Origin: an uncultured Bacteroidales bacterium
GTDB taxonomy: Bacteria; Bacteroidota; Bacteroidia; Bacteroidales; Bacteroidaceae
Reading direction: 5' to 3'
Assembly (NCBI GenBank): GCA_902781515.1
Contig: CACZJU010000001.1
Span: 124,001-188,000, forward strand
Length of the DNA stretch: 64,000 nt
In this document: piece by piece, positions 16,366-26,034 of the stretch
Numbering within the stretch: the stretch's first letter is position 1
Layout of the letters: every line of letters begins with the position of its first letter
Notes under the pieces: model-generated
Seen by the model: the letters and a program-made list of their open reading frames with translations, nothing else
What the model was told of the DNA's origin: nothing
The model's database searches: none
Position numbers and translations under genes: made by a program

Positions 16366-19300
16366 ATGAAGCAAAAGCTACTATATATAATTCTCTTTAT
16401 ATTCACGTTACTCGCGTGGAGCTCTCAAGTAGTTGCACAAACGACCAGTTATGTACTTAACAGTTCAGACGAGCAGAGATTGGGAACAAATAGTGCAGGA
16501 AGTAGCCTGCACTTGTCTGGTCCTGGTGCAACGTTAACCTTTGAAGCAAAGAAGGGAACTGCTGCCACAGGAGGCATACATGTACAGATGTCTACGGACG
16601 GAAGTAATTGGAGTGTAGATGAGTATATTAATAGTTCATTAAGTGGTAGTTATAAAACGTTTACTTATTCTATTGATGCTAACATTACTTATATCCGTTT
16701 TAAGGCTCAAGGGACATTATATAAGTATTATCGGAATGTTAAGATAACCCGTGCCACCACATTGGCTGTATCATCCTCTTCTCCCGCTCTTTCTTTTGGC
16801 AATGTTCACAGAGGAAATAACAAAACGATAAACGCTAAGGTTGATTGGAACAACACCACGTATAATCAGAACTTAACGGGTAGTGGTCCAACGGGTTATT
16901 CTGTAACTACCACTTCAATGGGTGAATATGGTACGGGCAAAGAAATTCCTGTTAAGTTTACTGCCTCAAATAGCACGGCTCTAGGTGCGAATAATGGAAA
17001 TGTCACGCTGACGATGGCTGGCAAGTCAGTAACCATTGCTGCTACAGCCAATGTCGTTACTACTTACTATGGTAAAGCGACGGCTGCAGCATCTGCAGGT
17101 GGTAGTGCATATGTGTCGTTTACTTCCTATGATGCCGCCACTACAACAAATGCAACAACAAATACGGCGAATACATCGAATGCCAGTGAAAGCAAGACTG
17201 CATATTATAAAGCTACGGTGAATACAGGTTACGTATTCCTCGGATGGATAAAGGGAACTGCCAGTTATTCGGCTAATAATGTGGTATCAACAAGTTTGAC
17301 CTATAACCCCACCATTACCTATAGCTCAGAGACCTCTGGTTCTCCCACGGAGACAACTTATAAGGCATGGTTCGCTCCAATGTTCTATTTCTCGGCCAAT
17401 GCAACTTCCAGTAATGGCTCGTTAGGTTCTGCTTCGGCTTCGATAACGGAGGAAGTGCAGGGTGCTCCTGGCGAAACCAGCAAGACCGCAACGGCGACAT
17501 TTACGGCAACACCAGAAACTGGCTGTACTTTCAATGGCTGGTATGAAACGTCGGACTACTCAGGTTCTCCCGTTTCGACAAACACGACATATACAAGGAC
17601 TCTGACTGATAATAATGTCAGTTCCACTACACCTGTATCCCTCACACTTTATGCGTGGTTCAGGAAGAACCCCAATCTGCAATGGGCAGACCCAAGCCTT
17701 GACCTTAATTTGGTAAAGGGTACCACTTCGTCATCCCCGGCAACGGCGGTAGATGATGGCATAACGATAACCTATACTTCCAGCAACACAGATGCAGTAA
17801 CTGTTGATGCGGATGGTACTGTTCATGCAATCGACCTGGGTCAGAGTACCATTAAGGCCAGGGTCGCAAGTACATTTACGTACAATGCAGATAGTATATC
17901 CCGTGAGTTTACCGTAGCAGACAAGAAGCAGGCAACGTTTACTCCCGCTTGGGGTGAAGGCACAACGGCAGATATAAAAGTCGGGGCAAGTACTAAGATT
18001 GCACTTACCAATATAGCTACTGATGCGACGTTTAGGGTCTCGACCAAGCATGGAACTGATACAATTCGTTGGGAGAGAGAGGTTGATACGCTGATGATTC
18101 ATGGTTATGCAGCAGGTAAGGATACGATTACACTTGAACAGGACGGAAATAACTTTTTGTACGGCAATACAGCCAGTTATATCATTACTGTAAGTAAGTA
18201 TGCAAATCCATTTGCCCTTGATGCTGAGAGCAAGGCAATGAAGGTTGGTGAGACCTGGACAGGCGTAATAACCAATCGTGGTAATAGGAATGCCCCACAA
18301 GTGTCTTACAGTGTGGCAGGCATTGCAACATACGATGCTGCAAACAACCGAATTACAGCCAATTCCGAAGGCTCAACCGTTATAACCTTCACACAGGCAT
18401 CAACGGATGACACTTTGGGTATAACCAGAAGTATAAATGTATCTGTAACGAAGGTTGAAAACACGCTGTCCGTTATGCTGCCATCATTGACGGCAGAGGT
18501 AGGTGGTACTATCACGGCTAATATTACGGGTCGGAATAATATGGGCACTGATATCGTAGCAACGATTACTACAGACTCAATATCACCCATCAAGGATACG
18601 AACTATGGTGTCATTACCTATGCTAATGGTGTGATTACAGCCCGTAATGCAGGTAGGGCAAGGATAAGATTCTCGCAGGCAGCAACTACCCAATATACGG
18701 GTTATGAAAGTGAAGAATATGAGGTTGAGGTTAGCAAGATTGCGAATTCAATTACGTTGACCTTAGCTGGTGGCAGCACAACAAACATCAAGTTGAAATA
18801 TAATGCTACGGCATCCTTAAGCTATACTTCCACTAATGGAGATACCTCTCCTGTTGTCACTCGTGTCAGTGGTAACTACACCTCGTATTCCAGTGGCACT
18901 ATCACAGCAGGCAGTTCTCAGGGTACGGATATCTATGAAATCACTCAAGCCGAGACTTATAAGTACGAAGCAGGCTTTGCTTCGTTCACGATTCGAGTAA
19001 ACAATACCGATGAAGCTGTGGGCTATGTGTTGGATGATGCCACTCAGTATTCACATGGTACTGGAGCAGGTGTTGTTCACACATATACATTGTCCGGACC
19101 GGGTGAGACTCTGTATTATACGGCACGAACACAATGGGCTGCAATATACTATAATCTGTATGTAGAGTATTCTACGGACAATGAGAATTGGGTGGAAGCT
19201 CAGGACAATCAAAGCCTTTCAAGTAGTGATAAGGATTTCTCTTGTGCTATTCCTGAAGATGCTCGCTATGTACGTTTCCGCTTCCCTGCTGGTGGTACGC

Positions 19301-21528
19301 TGACGAAATATATTAAGAATGTAAAGGTAAGCCGTAAGACATACGTTCGTGCATCCTCCGACATTACCGAGCTTGGAACGCTTTATACCGACCAGACTCG
19401 TACGGCTACAATTACCGTAAACTATAGCACTACGAATGGCGGCAATATAGGTATTAGTACCAATAATAGTAATTTTGCGCTGAGCACAACGTCTTTGACG
19501 GCAGCGAACAATAGTGATGGTACGAAGACATTCACTGTAACCTATACTCCCGATCCCGACCATCTTGGTGCAGAATCTGCTGTAATTACCATAGCTGACC
19601 TGTTCTATACAGAGCAGATAACGCTGAATGCTACATCGCAGAAGTATGCGACGACTATTGCAAGAGGAAGTAATGATGCAACGGCAACCACTGTGGAAGG
19701 CACTATTGCCAACGTCTTTGCCTTCACGGGTACGACCACTGCGACACCGTCGGATGATTCAGATGATGACTTCTATTATTCTATAAGTCACACACAAACG
19801 TCCAGTGTCAATAACGGTGACGGGGTTATAAGTTACAATCCAGCAACCAATACTGTTACTGGTTTGAATCAGGGAACAGCCCGTCTGACGATATATCAGA
19901 AGAAGACAAACCTCTACCATGCTACCAGCCAGACGTTCGACTTTTCAGTCACAAAGTTGGCGAACAATGTTACTATTGCCCTAAGTACTTCGACTCTGAA
20001 TGTCGATGGCTCTGCAACGGTACAGCTAACGAATGACGACAGCGATGGCGTATTGTCAGCAGAGTACTCTAATATCAGTTATACCAATGAAGCCCAGAAC
20101 CGTGAGGGCGGCCTCCTGTCATTTACGGCGGGAACCAAGACATTGACGGGTGTGAATGCCGGTACGGGTAAGGTTACGATAATGCAGGCAGAGACCTATA
20201 AGTACGTGGCCAAGAGTGCTGAATTCAATGTTACCGTAAATAAACTCTCGCAGACCTTGACGTGGGATAATCCAGACCTTGAGACTGGAATGCAGAGGGG
20301 AAGCACTCTTGAGGGCAATACGGCGACATCCGATGCGGGACTAACCCCTGTGACCTATACTTCAAGCAATACGGCTGCCATTACGGTAAATGCCACTACT
20401 GGCGTGCTAACTGCAGTGGCTGTTGGTTCTAACATTACGATTACGGCCAGTCAGGCTGGTAACTATAAGTTCCTGCCGGCAACGGTGACACGTGTCTTCT
20501 CCGTCTTCAATAAGCAAGTACCTGCCTTTGTCCCAGATGCTCATTTTGCAGGCGCAAACGGTAGGGTAGAGCAGACGTGCGTCGCAATTATTACGGTTAC
20601 AGGTGTAAGCGATGAGGACGACTTCACGATAACCAACGGCGACAACACCGTAATTGATGTCGTGCGAGATGGTGAGACTATAACCATCACCGGCTTGGCG
20701 TTGGGCAGCACGACGCTGACCTTGGCGCAGGAAGGTAATGAAGATTACATCGCAAGGAGCCAGACATATAATATAGAGGTATATTGGCCTGATGACTTCC
20801 TGACGCTATCGTCGGATGAGGCACCCGATTATGATGCTGGTGAATACAGGAAGATATTCTTCAACAGGACGCTGAAGGCTGGGTACTCAACCATTGCGCT
20901 TCCGTTTGATACGGATGTAGAGACGATAGTGGGGGACAGCTATGATGAGGATGAGGACTGGGTGGCTCAACTGTCGGCAGTTACGAGCAGTGTGGCTGAT
21001 GGTTATACGCTTTACTTCCAGAAGGTTGCCGATGGTGCAATCGAGGCTAATAAGCCTTATGTCCTGCATCTTGCTTCAGCTAAGGTGAACCCCACGTGGA
21101 CAGACCTCGAAGACGGTATATCTGTGGATGAGGCTTCTCCGGCTTCCATTCACCCGACGAAGGGCTACAGCGGCTATGCCGGTTGGACTATGACTGCGAA
21201 CTATACTCCTGATTTCGCTATGGACGGTAAGTACGGCGTTGTTAATAGCGAAGGCGGACTGATGCTCGGCAGCGGTTCCGGTGCCAAGCTTAATGCCTTC
21301 ACAGCTTACATCACTGCGCCCAGCGGTCCAAGCAATGCACCAAGACTTCGTGTCGCCTATGTTGATGAGGACGGAACGACAACATATATCGATTCACTCT
21401 TCGAGGGTCAGCAGGAGAAAGCGCCCGAAGCCATCTATGGTCCCGACGGACAGCGCCGCGCGAAGATGCAGCGAGGAGTGAACATCGTCCGTTACTCTGA
21501 CGGCACAGCCCGTAAGGTTTATCAGTAA
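16366..21528 (+). CDS. Giant secreted multi-domain surface protein
   Basis: A 1720-residue protein with a signal peptide ending VVAQ and no lipobox. Residues about 26-230 and about 882-1092 are two copies of one module: each opens with YVL, contains LSGPG, STDxxNW and RF(K/P)AxGTLxKY, then a strand-rich half. Residues about 235-430 resemble InlB-type B repeats (GYVFLGWIKG, FNGWYE). Many bacterial Ig-like repeats follow, with recurring TSSNTDAVTV and ITQAETYKY phrases. The C-terminal about 240 residues form a module shared with the 61009-61782 protein. The end, MQRGVNIVRYSDGTARKVY, resembles short sorting-type tails of Prevotella secreted proteins, so type IX export is possible. As the last gene of the locus it could be the adhesive or structural partner of the lipoproteins. 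Confidence 0.75.
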   Translation: MKQKLLYIILFIFTLLAWSSQVVAQTTSYVLNSSDEQRLGTNSAGSSLHLSGPGATLTFEAKKGTAATGGIHVQMSTDGSNWSVDEYINSSLSGSYKTFTYSIDANITYIRFKAQGTLYKYYRNVKITRATTLAVSSSSPALSFGNVHRGNNKTINAKVDWNNTTYNQNLTGSGPTGYSVTTTSMGEYGTGKEIPVKFTASNSTALGANNGNVTLTMAGKSVTIAATANVVTTYYGKATAAASAGGSAYVSFTSYDAATTTNATTNTANTSNASESKTAYYKATVNTGYVFLGWIKGTASYSANNVVSTSLTYNPTITYSSETSGSPTETTYKAWFAPMFYFSANATSSNGSLGSASASITEEVQGAPGETSKTATATFTATPETGCTFNGWYETSDYSGSPVSTNTTYTRTLTDNNVSSTTPVSLTLYAWFRKNPNLQWADPSLDLNLVKGTTSSSPATAVDDGITITYTSSNTDAVTVDADGTVHAIDLGQSTIKARVASTFTYNADSISREFTVADKKQATFTPAWGEGTTADIKVGASTKIALTNIATDATFRVSTKHGTDTIRWEREVDTLMIHGYAAGKDTITLEQDGNNFLYGNTASYIITVSKYANPFALDAESKAMKVGETWTGVITNRGNRNAPQVSYSVAGIATYDAANNRITANSEGSTVITFTQASTDDTLGITRSINVSVTKVENTLSVMLPSLTAEVGGTITANITGRNNMGTDIVATITTDSISPIKDTNYGVITYANGVITARNAGRARIRFSQAATTQYTGYESEEYEVEVSKIANSITLTLAGGSTTNIKLKYNATASLSYTSTNGDTSPVVTRVSGNYTSYSSGTITAGSSQGTDIYEITQAETYKYEAGFASFTIRVNNTDEAVGYVLDDATQYSHGTGAGVVHTYTLSGPGETLYYTARTQWAAIYYNLYVEYSTDNENWVEAQDNQSLSSSDKDFSCAIPEDARYVRFRFPAGGTLTKYIKNVKVSRKTYVRASSDITELGTLYTDQTRTATITVNYSTTNGGNIGISTNNSNFALSTTSLTAANNSDGTKTFTVTYTPDPDHLGAESAVITIADLFYTEQITLNATSQKYATTIARGSNDATATTVEGTIANVFAFTGTTTATPSDDSDDDFYYSISHTQTSSVNNGDGVISYNPATNTVTGLNQGTARLTIYQKKTNLYHATSQTFDFSVTKLANNVTIALSTSTLNVDGSATVQLTNDDSDGVLSAEYSNISYTNEAQNREGGLLSFTAGTKTLTGVNAGTGKVTIMQAETYKYVAKSAEFNVTVNKLSQTLTWDNPDLETGMQRGSTLEGNTATSDAGLTPVTYTSSNTAAITVNATTGVLTAVAVGSNITITASQAGNYKFLPATVTRVFSVFNKQVPAFVPDAHFAGANGRVEQTCVAIITVTGVSDEDDFTITNGDNTVIDVVRDGETITITGLALGSTTLTLAQEGNEDYIARSQTYNIEVYWPDDFLTLSSDEAPDYDAGEYRKIFFNRTLKAGYSTIALPFDTDVETIVGDSYDEDEDWVAQLSAVTSSVADGYTLYFQKVADGAIEANKPYVLHLASAKVNPTWTDLEDGISVDEASPASIHPTKGYSGYAGWTMTANYTPDFAMDGKYGVVNSEGGLMLGSGSGAKLNAFTAYITAPSGPSNAPRLRVAYVDEDGTTTYIDSLFEGQQEKAPEAIYGPDGQRRAKMQRGVNIVRYSDGTARKVYQ

Positions 21529-21570
21529 AGATTCCCGACCTTCCTGAATAAGGCTTTAGGACTTGAGTCC

Positions 21571-21678
21571 AAAGGTTAATATAACTTGTGGCTGAAGGTT
21601 AATATAACTTATGGCCAAAGGTTAATATTATCTGTGCCCAAAGGTTAATATTATCTCCGGCAATAGGTTAATATTACC
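21571..21678. repeat. 23-bp tandem array, core GGTTAATAT, five units
   Basis: GGTTAATAT starts at 21574, 21597, 21620, 21643 and 21666, exactly 23 bp apart. The intervening bases drift between units. The array fills the gap between the giant protein gene and trpS. It is not a CRISPR: the repeats are too short and no cas genes are present. Confidence 0.85.
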
Positions 21679-21719
21679 TTTTTCTATATATAAATATAGG
21701 AAGTCAAGGGAATTATTCG

Positions 21720-21727
21720 TACCTTTG
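21720..21727 (+). promoter_or_regulatory. -7 element of trpS
   Basis: TACCTTTG matches TAnnTTTG and lies 32 bp before the ATG. No TTTG is visible at the usual -33 distance. Confidence 0.6.
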
Positions 21728-21758
21728 CCCCCCGAAAGGAAATAATGACTTAAATATT

Positions 21759-22850
21759 ATGGAATCGAAGGAAAAGATTATACTTACGGGCGACAGACCT
21801 ACGGGTCGCCTGCACATTGGTCACTACGTTGGCTCGCTGCGCCGCAGGGTAGAGCTGCAGAACTCGGGCGAGTACGACCAGATATTCATAATGATTGCCG
21901 ATGCCCAAGCCCTGACGGATAACTTCGACAACCCCGAGAAGGTGCGCCAGAACATACTGGAGGTGGCGCTCGATTATCTGTCGGTTGGCATTGATCCCGA
22001 GAAGACTCACATCTTCGTACAATCAGCCGTTCCCGAGCTGACCGAACTGTCATTCTATTACATGAACCTGGTGACAGTGCAGCGACTCCAGCGCAATCCG
22101 ACCGTAAAGACCGAGCTTGAGATGCGCCATTTCGAGGGCGGTACCCCCACAGGCTTCTTTTGTTACCCCATATCACAGGCAGCGGATATCACCCTGTTCC
22201 GTGCGACTACGGTGCCCGTAGGTGAGGACCAAAAGCCTATGTTGGAGCTAACGAATGAGATAGTACGTCGCTTCAATCACATCTATGGCGACGTATTGAT
22301 AGAACCCCAAATCCTGCTGCCTGACAACGCAGCCTGCATGCGTCTCCCGGGTACGGACGGTAAGGCTAAGATGTCGAAGTCGTTGGGCAACTGCATTTAC
22401 CTTTCGGATTCGGCCAAGGAACTCAAGAAGAAAGTAAACTCGATGTTCACCGATCCGCAGCACCTGACCATAGAGTCACCGGGTCATCTTGAGGGCAACA
22501 CCGTGTTCACCTATCTGGATGCATTCTGCGAGGACAAGGACTTTGCGGAGTTCCTGCCAGAGTATAAGAACCTCGACGAACTGAAGGCACACTACACACG
22601 CGGCGGTCTTGGCGACGGAACGTGCAAGAAGTTCCTCTTGAACGTCCTGAACTCACGCTTCGAACCCATCCGCGAACGCCGTGCAATGTGGGAGAAGCGC
22701 ATCCCCGAGGTCTATGAGATACTGAAGCAAGGTACTGAGGCTGCTCGCGAACGCGGCAGGCAGACATTGGCCGACGTTAGGCGTGCAATGCGCATAGATT
22801 ACTTCGAAGACGCGGCTTTTGTTAAGGATTTTCAAAAAAAGTTCGCTTAG
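21759..22850 (+). CDS. trpS: Tryptophanyl-tRNA synthetase
   Basis: A cytosolic class I aminoacyl-tRNA synthetase of 363 residues that charges tRNA-Trp. The HIGH signature appears as LHIGH at residues 18-22, and KMSKS at 204-208. The flanking phrases [19 protein letters not shown] and [11 protein letters not shown] are typical. It is slightly longer than the usual 330-350 residues. It has its own promoter and is followed by a tRNA gene rather than another enzyme. Confidence 0.95.
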   Translation: MESKEKIILTGDRPTGRLHIGHYVGSLRRRVELQNSGEYDQIFIMIADAQALTDNFDNPEKVRQNILEVALDYLSVGIDPEKTHIFVQSAVPELTELSFYYMNLVTVQRLQRNPTVKTELEMRHFEGGTPTGFFCYPISQAADITLFRATTVPVGEDQKPMLELTNEIVRRFNHIYGDVLIEPQILLPDNAACMRLPGTDGKAKMSKSLGNCIYLSDSAKELKKKVNSMFTDPQHLTIESPGHLEGNTVFTYLDAFCEDKDFAEFLPEYKNLDELKAHYTRGGLGDGTCKKFLLNVLNSRFEPIRERRAMWEKRIPEVYEILKQGTEAARERGRQTLADVRRAMRIDYFEDAAFVKDFQKKFA

Positions 22851-22852
22851 GA

Positions 22853-22884
22853 TTTGGTGGTATAATAAATAAGTTGTATCTTTG
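22853..22884 (+). promoter_or_regulatory. Promoter of tRNA-Val
   Basis: TTTG at 22853-22856 and TATCTTTG at 22877-22884 with a 20-bp spacer. The tRNA starts 30 bp downstream. The -33 box begins just after the trpS stop codon. Confidence 0.75.
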
Positions 22885-22913
22885 CATTCGCATTTAGGAA
22901 CTGAGGTTCCGAC

Positions 22914-22988
22914 GGGCGCTTAGCTCAGCTGGTTCAGAGCGTCTGCCTTACAAGCAGAGGGTCGGCGGTTCGAATCCGTCAGCGCCCA
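22914..22988 (+). tRNA. tRNA-Val (anticodon TAC)
   Basis: The acceptor GGGCGCT (22914-22920) pairs with AGCGCCC (22981-22987). The D arm holds AGCTCAGCTGGTT. The anticodon stem TCTGC/GCAGA encloses the loop CTTACAA with anticodon TAC. The T arm is GGCGGTTCGAATCCGTC. The discriminator is A at 22988, and CCA is not encoded. Confidence 0.95.
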
Positions 22989-23026
22989 CTTCCCATCAAA
23001 ATGGGAACATTTCTTTGATGATTAGG

Positions 23027-23062
23027 CATTGGCTTCGCCGCGAGGCGAGGCCAATGTTTTTT
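23027..23062 (+). terminator. Terminator after tRNA-Val
   Basis: CATTGGCTTCGCC (23027-23039) pairs with GGCGAGGCCAATG (23044-23056) around a GCGA loop, followed by TTTTTT. Confidence 0.88.
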
Positions 23063-23070
23063 ATTCTGGA

Positions 23071-23136
23071 GGTTAAAAGGTGAAGGCTAAGGGGTTAAAA
23101 GGTGAAGGCTTAGGGCTTTGGGGGCGAAGGTTTAGG
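23071..23136. repeat. 22-bp tandem array, three units
   Basis: The words GGTGAAGGCTAAGG, GGTGAAGGCTTAGG and GGCGAAGGTTTAGG start at 23079, 23101 and 23123, 22 bp apart. GGTTAAAA starts at 23071 and 23093 with the same spacing. The array separates the tRNA terminator from the purB promoter. The 22851-23206 gap otherwise holds only the tRNA, the terminator and the promoters listed. Confidence 0.8.
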
Positions 23137-23151
23137 AAATACTGAAATATA

Positions 23152-23183
23152 TTTGGTATTTTGCGTGCTTATTCGTATCTTTG
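23152..23183 (+). promoter_or_regulatory. Promoter of purB
   Basis: TTTG at 23152-23155 and TATCTTTG at 23176-23183, spacer 20 bp. It places transcription start near 23190, which rules out in-frame start codons upstream of 23207 for purB. Confidence 0.8.
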
Positions 23184-23206
23184 TGGCCCGAAAAGTGTTA
23201 GTTTTT

Positions 23207-24550
23207 ATGGAACTCGATTTATTAACCGCCATATCGCCAATCGATGGACGATACAGAGGGAAGACGGAAGCCTTAGCTCAGTATTTCTCGGAGTATGCAT
23301 TGGTACGCTACCGCGTTCGCGTGGAAGTGGAGTATTTCATTGCCCTGTGTGAGCTGCCGCTGCCGCAGTTGAAGGACTGCCCCGTGGGTGCTGAACGCCT
23401 GCGCGACATCTACCGTAACTTTACGGAGAAGGACGCCCAAAGGGTTAAGGATATCGAGGCGGTGACTAATCATGACGTGAAGGCCGTCGAGTACTTCATT
23501 AAGGAACAGTTCGACGAAATCGGCGGATTGGATGCATATAAGGAGTTCATCCACTTCGGCTTGACGTCGCAAGACATAAACAACACGAGCGTGCCCCTAT
23601 CGTTGAAGGAGGCCCTTTCCGAGGTCTATTACCCCCAGATAGAGGAGCTGATAGGGCTGGTAGAGTCGTATGCTGAGGAGTGGAAGGACGTAGCCATGCT
23701 GGCCAAGACCCACGGACAGCCCGCCAGTCCCACCCGACTTGGCAAGGAGATGAAGGTGTTTGCGTATCGCCTTCGTCGCCAGCTTGAGATGCTGAAGGCC
23801 TGTCCTATCACGGCGAAGTTCGGAGGCGCAACGGGTAACTTCAATGCCCATCACGTTGCATTCCCCGGACGTGACTGGAGAGAGTTTGGTAACCGTTTCG
23901 TTGCAGAGAAGTTAGGTTTGGAGCGTGAGGAGTACACTACGCAGATTAGTAACTACGACTGTCTGGCTGCAGTGTTCGATGCTATGCGCCGCATAAACAC
24001 TATCATCATCGACCTCGACCGTGACGTTTGGCAGTACATCTCTATGGAGTACTTCCGTCAGAAGGTGAAGGCCGGCGAGGTAGGGTCGAGCGCTATGCCA
24101 CACAAGGTCAACCCCATCGACTTCGAGAACTCTGAGGGCAACCTTGGAGTGGCCAATGCCGTGCTGGCTCACCTCAGCGAGAAGCTGCCGATAAGCCGCC
24201 TGCAACGCGACCTTACGGACTCGACTGTGCTGCGCAACGTCGGGGTGCCTATGGGCCACATGCTCATCTCTATCCAGAGCACGCTTAAGGGATTGCGCAA
24301 GCTGGTGCTGAACGAGGAGGCCATTCGTCGCGACCTCGACAACTGCTGGGCAGTGGTTGCGGAGGCCATACAGACGATTCTGCGCCGCGAAGGTTACCCG
24401 AAACCCTACGAAGCCCTTAAGGCTTTGACCCGCACGGGCAAGGGCATCAGCGAAGAGACTATAAAGGATTTCATTGAAACACTAAACGTTAGCGAACAAG
24501 TAAAAGAAGAATTAAGGCGGATAAGTCCGCACAATTACACAGGAATGTAA
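23207..24550 (+). CDS. purB: Adenylosuccinate lyase
   Basis: A 447-residue cytosolic enzyme of purine synthesis. It cleaves fumarate from SAICAR and from adenylosuccinate. The fumarate-lyase signature GSSAMPHKVNPIDFENSE begins at residue 293, with the mobile catalytic Ser loop. HFGLTSQDINNT and KTHGQPASPT carry the conserved His residues. The ATG at 23207 is chosen because a longer frame would begin inside the promoter. The next gene starts 21 bp later, so the two are probably co-transcribed. Confidence 0.95.
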   Translation: MELDLLTAISPIDGRYRGKTEALAQYFSEYALVRYRVRVEVEYFIALCELPLPQLKDCPVGAERLRDIYRNFTEKDAQRVKDIEAVTNHDVKAVEYFIKEQFDEIGGLDAYKEFIHFGLTSQDINNTSVPLSLKEALSEVYYPQIEELIGLVESYAEEWKDVAMLAKTHGQPASPTRLGKEMKVFAYRLRRQLEMLKACPITAKFGGATGNFNAHHVAFPGRDWREFGNRFVAEKLGLEREEYTTQISNYDCLAAVFDAMRRINTIIIDLDRDVWQYISMEYFRQKVKAGEVGSSAMPHKVNPIDFENSEGNLGVANAVLAHLSEKLPISRLQRDLTDSTVLRNVGVPMGHMLISIQSTLKGLRKLVLNEEAIRRDLDNCWAVVAEAIQTILRREGYPKPYEALKALTRTGKGISEETIKDFIETLNVSEQVKEELRRISPHNYTGM

Positions 24551-24571
24551 TTAAAATTAAAGCAAAAGATT

Positions 24572-25846
24572 ATGATTAATGAAGACGAACGTTGGAGGAG
24601 TCAGTTTTCCGACGACAGGGGAGAGGGCCGGGAGGGCTATCGTCCCTACAACAGAGAGACATCATCAAGGAGTGTAAGCAACGGCGAGGGACGTGTGAAG
24701 CGTCCACGCATTCAGCGAACAGAACCAGTACGTCCGCAGGGCACAGGCTACGGCATGCGCCGCGAAGGCTATGGCCAGCGCGAGGGAGGCTACCAGCGCA
24801 GGGAAGGCGGCTACCAGTCGTATAACCGCGAAGGTGGTTACCAGCGTGAAGGAGGCTATCAGCGCAGAGAGGGCGGCTACGGACAGTCGCGTAGCTATGG
24901 TGAGGGCGGTCATCGTCCACGCCGCGAGGGTTACGGTGCACAGCGCGAGGGAGGCTACGGCCAGCGTCGCGAGGGTGGCTACCAGCGCGAAGGAGGTTAC
25001 CAGCGCAGAGAGGGCGGCTACGGTCAGAATCGTGGCGGCTATCGTCAGCGCACGCCGGGGTATAACCCCCATGCCAAGTATAGCATGAAGAAGCAAATCG
25101 AGTATAAGGAGAAGCATTACGACCCGAATGAACCGATTCGTCTGAATAAGTTCTTGGCCAACAGCGGTGTATGTAGCCGTCGCGAGGCCGATGACTTCAT
25201 CCAGGCAGGCGTGGTACGTGTGAACGGACAGGTAGTGACTGAGCTGGGCACAAAGGTAATGCGTACCGACTCAGTGCTATTCCATGACCAGCTTATCACA
25301 CCGGAGAAGAAGGTCTATGTCCTGCTGAACAAGCCCAAGGACACAGTGACCACGAGCGACGATCCCCAGAACCGCAAGACGGTGATGGACCTGGTGAAGG
25401 GCTGCTGCCGCGAGAGGATTTACCCCGTAGGCCGCCTGGATAGGAACACCACTGGCGTATTGCTGCTGACCAACGACGGTGAGCTTGCCGCCAAGCTGAC
25501 ACATCCTCAGTATCTGAAGAAGAAGATATACCACGTCTATCTCGATAAGAATGTGTCGCCTGCCGATATGAAGAAGATAATGGAAGGCATAGAGCTTGAG
25601 GACGGACCGATTAAGGCCGACGCCATTGAGTATGCCGACGAGAACGACTCGAAGCAGGTGGGTATCGAGATACACTCGGGACGTAACCGCATCGTGCGCC
25701 GCATCTTCGAGCACCTTGGCTATAAGGTTGTGAAGCTGGACCGTGTATATTTCGCCGGCCTGACGAAGAAGAATGTGCGCCGAGGCGACTGGCGTTTCCT
25801 CACCGAGGCCGAGGTGAATATGCTTTACACCGGGATGTTTGAATAA
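24572..25846 (+). CDS. Pseudouridine synthase (RluB/RsuA family) with Arg/Gly/Tyr-rich extension
   Basis: A 424-residue protein. Residues 1 to about 170 are low complexity, built from repeated REGGYQR-type units (Gly, Arg, Tyr, Gln). An S4 RNA-binding domain follows (IRLNKFLANSGVCSRREAD, from about residue 183), then the catalytic domain with GRLDRNTTG, where Asp290 is the expected nucleophile. The family isomerises uridine in rRNA, RluB acting on 23S helix 89; the exact target here cannot be read. The extension resembles eukaryotic RGG-type RNA-binding tails. Its codons give the gene strong short repeats that may vary in number. Confidence 0.88.
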   Translation: MINEDERWRSQFSDDRGEGREGYRPYNRETSSRSVSNGEGRVKRPRIQRTEPVRPQGTGYGMRREGYGQREGGYQRREGGYQSYNREGGYQREGGYQRREGGYGQSRSYGEGGHRPRREGYGAQREGGYGQRREGGYQREGGYQRREGGYGQNRGGYRQRTPGYNPHAKYSMKKQIEYKEKHYDPNEPIRLNKFLANSGVCSRREADDFIQAGVVRVNGQVVTELGTKVMRTDSVLFHDQLITPEKKVYVLLNKPKDTVTTSDDPQNRKTVMDLVKGCCRERIYPVGRLDRNTTGVLLLTNDGELAAKLTHPQYLKKKIYHVYLDKNVSPADMKKIMEGIELEDGPIKADAIEYADENDSKQVGIEIHSGRNRIVRRIFEHLGYKVVKLDRVYFAGLTKKNVRRGDWRFLTEAEVNMLYTGMFE

Positions 25847-25857
25847 AAATAATTGAA

Positions 25858-26019
25858 GGGGAGTTAAAAGGAAGTTATAAGGGAGTTATAAGGAAGTTTA
25901 AGGGACGAATGTCCTGCTTCTCAATAACAATCTCTTTTGAATATTAGAAATAAAAGTATTGTCCTTTTAACTCCACGAGCGAAGCGAGTATAACTCCCTT
26001 TTAACTCCCCTATAACTTC
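25858..26019. repeat. Paired 11-bp tandem arrays in opposite orientation
   Basis: AGTT occurs at 25862, 25873, 25884 and 25895 (period 11; units such as GAGTTATAAGG). The complementary word AACTCC or AACTTC occurs at 25969, 25992, 26003 and 26014 (steps 23, 11, 11). The two halves could pair into a long hairpin between the pseudouridine synthase gene and asnS. No TAnnTTTG is seen before asnS. Confidence 0.8.
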
Positions 26020-26034
26020 AAATAATAAAAAAAG

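Noticed and set aside
21571-21678. CRISPR array
   Set aside because: The repeats are 9-12 bp with 23-bp spacing, no unique spacers of about 30 bp exist, and no cas genes are in the window. The same holds for the array at 51365-51530.
23153-23206. Upstream start for purB
   Set aside because: The 18 extra codons overlap the -33 and -7 boxes and are not part of the family N-terminus.
24576-25117. Several overlapping frames in the low-complexity part of the pseudouridine synthase gene
   Set aside because: Repeated REGGYQ codons keep other frames open by chance; only one frame leads into the S4 and catalytic domains.
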